A stretch of DNA of 7,095 nt from Bryobacterales bacterium (lineage in GTDB: Bacteria; Acidobacteriota; Terriglobia; Bryobacterales; Bryobacteraceae): contig PLGA01000225.1 in the NCBI GenBank assembly GCA_003139735.1, positions 266-7,360 of the forward strand, in the 5' to 3' direction. Made by a program: the position numbers and the translations under genes. How positions within the stretch are numbered: position 1 is the first letter of the stretch; the number at the start of each line of letters is the position of its first letter. The notes below the pieces were generated by a model. That model saw only the letters and a list, made by a program, of their open reading frames with translations. It ran no database searches and was not told where the DNA came from. Positions 5,525 through 7,095 of the stretch are shown in pieces.

Positions 5525-6493
5525 CTACTGCGGGGCAATCCGGATCACGAAGGCCAACTGCGCGACCGCGTCCAGTTTTTCCACCGCGATATGCCCGGTT
5601 AACTCATTGCCCTCCTGGCCCGCGATGGTGAAACCAGCTTTGCGCAATTGATCGAGCGCATCCGCCGGCGCGTCCGTGAGGGTTATCCGCACGGGGGCCT
5701 CGCCGCTGCGCATGCCCTGGACCAACGCGAGGAGCGACGGGTCGATTTTCGCGGTCTCCTTGGCAGCGGAAACGGTCGTTCCGGCGGCCTGAGCCCGTAG
5801 CAACGCCACCGGCGCGGGGACAGCCACATCCGGGGTCGCAACAAGTGCGGCCACACCCACGGGGCCCCCGCCTCCACCCCTGCCGCCGCGCGCCTGGCCC
5901 AGTTGGCCCGCGAAGACCGGCCCGGCCCGCACGAGCGCCGTGGCCGCCAGGGGCCGGGGAAGTTCCGGACGCCCCACGACAAACGCGCGCTCGAAGGCGG
6001 GCGCCGGACCTGAAGTTGGCTTGAATGAGGGCGGCATCAGCATGGCAGGCGGATGCGCCGCTGCCTTCTTCACGCTTTCGAGGTCGAAGATGCGTTGGGG
6101 CCGCGCCGGCCCCGGCGGCAGCGACCCGTTCACATCGACCGTGGTCGGCTGGGTCGCCACCACCACCACTCGCGGCGGCGTAAAGTGCACCTGCCGCGCC
6201 ATGTATCCGCACAGCGTCACGAAGCAAGCCACGGCCGCGAGACCCACGGCGTGCCCCCACATCCACCTTGCCGCGCGCCGCCGCCAGGTTGCGGGAGCCT
6301 CGCCGAGCGCCGCCAGAAGCTGCGCCTTTACGGCCGGGTCGCGCAACAGGTCGCGCAGGGACTGCTCTTGCGCCAGAGCGTCAAACAACTGCTGGTCCTC
6401 CAACGCGGTTTCGAAAAGCGCGCGACGCTCCTCCTCGGTGAGCGTGCCGGTGGCGTAGCCTCCCAGCATTTTCCGAACTTGATCCCGGCTCAT
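5525..6493 (-). CDS. Membrane-anchored putative anti-sigma regulator with prodomain-like C-terminus
   Basis: 322 residues from ATG at 6493, chosen because this ATG overlaps the sigma-factor stop (ATGA, 6490-6493), which implies translational coupling. An upstream in-frame start would lie inside the sigma gene. Residues 1-65 are helical and charged (RDQVRKMLGGYATGTLTEEE, then FDALAQEQSLRDLLRD), as in the cytoplasmic sigma-binding part of many anti-sigma proteins. I see no His-Cys zinc motif. WRRRAARWMWG precedes a single membrane segment at about 81-99, so the long C-terminal part would be periplasmic. That part is Pro/Ala-rich with a glycine run (RGGRGGGGG, 202-210). It ends in a compact domain (about 266-322: VRITLTDAPADALDQLRKAG, GHIAVEKLDAVAQLAFVIRI), which has the pattern of the short alpha/beta domains found in subtilisin-type propeptides. 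Anti-sigma function is inferred from gene order, topology and the N-terminus; no direct motif proves it. Confidence 0.75.
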   Translation of the reverse strand: MSRDQVRKMLGGYATGTLTEEERRALFETALEDQQLFDALAQEQSLRDLLRDPAVKAQLLAALGEAPATWRRRAARWMWGHAVGLAAVACFVTLCGYMARQVHFTPPRVVVVATQPTTVDVNGSLPPGPARPQRIFDLESVKKAAAHPPAMLMPPSFKPTSGPAPAFERAFVVGRPELPRPLAATALVRAGPVFAGQLGQARGGRGGGGGPVGVAALVATPDVAVPAPVALLRAQAAGTTVSAAKETAKIDPSLLALVQGMRSGEAPVRITLTDAPADALDQLRKAGFTIAGQEGNELTGHIAVEKLDAVAQLAFVIRIAPQ

Positions 6494-6999
6494 CGCTTTC
6501 CCGGCTCCCAATGGCCGCCCATCAACTCCAGCAGGTGCTTGCGGCACCGGTGGTCCCAAGTATAGATCGTGTTGATGGCGGCCGCCCCCATGATCTTCTG
6601 AATCTCCGGAAACGACTTCCCCTGAAGTTTCAGTCGGATCAACTCGCGGCAGCGTTCTCCCAATTGCCCCACGGCGGCGGTGAGGCGATCGAGCATCTCC
6701 TTTCGCTCCAGGTAATCGGCCGGGTTGGAATCGAGATCCGGCAGCGGAATATCGGTGACCGAGACCTGGTTGTACTCCCCCCTGCGGACCGCTTTCCGGC
6801 GCAGGCTCATGATCTTGAACCGGACAATCTGGAGGGAAAGCGGCAGCAGATCTTCCGGGCGCTCGAGATGCGCGTACTTCTCGTGCAGCAGCATGAGGGT
6901 CTCCTGCGCCACATCCTCCGCGGCATCGCTCGAACCATGAAATGCCACGAAGGCGACGATCCTTTCACGAAGCTTGGCCAGGACCTCTTCGCGCTCCAC
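6490..6999 (-). CDS. ECF-type RNA polymerase sigma factor
   Basis: 169 residues, the usual ECF size, with only regions 2 and 4. Region 2 covers about residues 12-70 and includes SSDAAEDVAQETLMLLHEKY, the region that binds the polymerase core, and LQIVRFKIMSLRRKA for -10 recognition. An acidic linker (DIPLPDLDSNPADYLE) follows. Region 4 (about 103-160) has GERCRELIRLKLQGKSFPEI followed by the helix-turn-helix recognition part INTIYTWDHRCRKHLLEL. The start is a GTG at 6999-6997; no in-frame start lies further upstream and no Shine-Dalgarno sequence is visible. It overlaps the downstream membrane regulator gene by 4 bp. It would direct polymerase to a stress- or envelope-responsive regulon that cannot be named from the sequence. 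The class is sure; the ECF subgroup is not. Confidence 0.88.
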   Translation of the reverse strand: MEREEVLAKLRERIVAFVAFHGSSDAAEDVAQETLMLLHEKYAHLERPEDLLPLSLQIVRFKIMSLRRKAVRRGEYNQVSVTDIPLPDLDSNPADYLERKEMLDRLTAAVGQLGERCRELIRLKLQGKSFPEIQKIMGAAAINTIYTWDHRCRKHLLELMGGHWEPGKR

Positions 7000-7011
7000 A
7001 GGTTCAGTGAA

Positions 7012-7020
7012 ATCATAGCA
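7012..7020 (-). promoter_or_regulatory. Possible extended -10 promoter for the sigma/anti-sigma operon
   Basis: TATGAT (7017-7012, minus strand) is preceded by TGC, giving TGnTATGAT, but no good -35 lies at the proper distance. Transcription would start near 7005, only about six bases before the GTG start, so the message would be almost leaderless, in keeping with the missing Shine-Dalgarno sequence. This is a pattern match only. Confidence 0.3.
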
Positions 7021-7095
7021 CCGTCGCGCGGCGGAGCAGGTCGTGCTTTCGCCCCTGAGGAATGCGGATGGCTGCGCGACATAAGAGCCCAGACC

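Noticed and set aside
5940..6565. Plus-strand frames opposite the sigma and anti-sigma genes
   Set aside because: Antisense shadows; the minus-strand frames have clear sigma domains, a membrane segment and an ATGA overlap.

Overview
The window reads as a high-GC chromosomal segment from a Gram-negative soil-type bacterium. The secreted glycine-zipper protein, the OprB-like outer-membrane porin, the truncated-style Hsp70 with a large C-terminal region and the sigma/anti-sigma pair together resemble Acidobacteriota (Bryobacter/Solibacter-like). This placement rests on recalled protein style, not on a marker gene, so treat it as tentative.

Layout: (1) 1-2628, plus strand, the 3' part of a large Hsp70-family gene whose first codons lie outside the window. 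(2) 2684-3175, minus strand, a secreted small protein with a predicted Sm-like barrel and glycine-zipper helices, convergent with the Hsp70 gene. (3) 3241-3519, minus strand, a CsoR/RcnR/FrmR-family metal sensor with the four-residue His-Cys-His-His ligand set of the nickel/cobalt regulator RcnR. (4) 3520-4100, a long stretch without a conventional gene. It holds a strong rightward promoter with a CsoR-family-like operator inside it, a leader hairpin, a 29-codon small ORF with a good ribosome binding site, a 150-bp MITE-like element with TTAG target duplication, and an undefined leader. (5) 4101-5507, plus strand, an OprB-like porin. (6) 6999-5525, minus strand, an ECF-type sigma factor followed by its presumed membrane-bound regulator, joined by an ATGA overlap and convergent with the porin.

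How the parts may work together: the metal sensor is divergent from the rightward promoter and its probable operator sits between the -35 and -10 of that promoter. A rightward transcript would pass through the small ORF and the MITE and then reach the porin. No metal exporter or importer is present, so either the sensor's original target has been lost or broken at this spot, or the regulated output is the small ORF and/or the porin. The sigma/anti-sigma unit and the Hsp70 gene look like independent neighbours.

The most noteworthy region is 3557-3915. I see no CRISPR array, tRNA, rRNA, integrase or defence gene.
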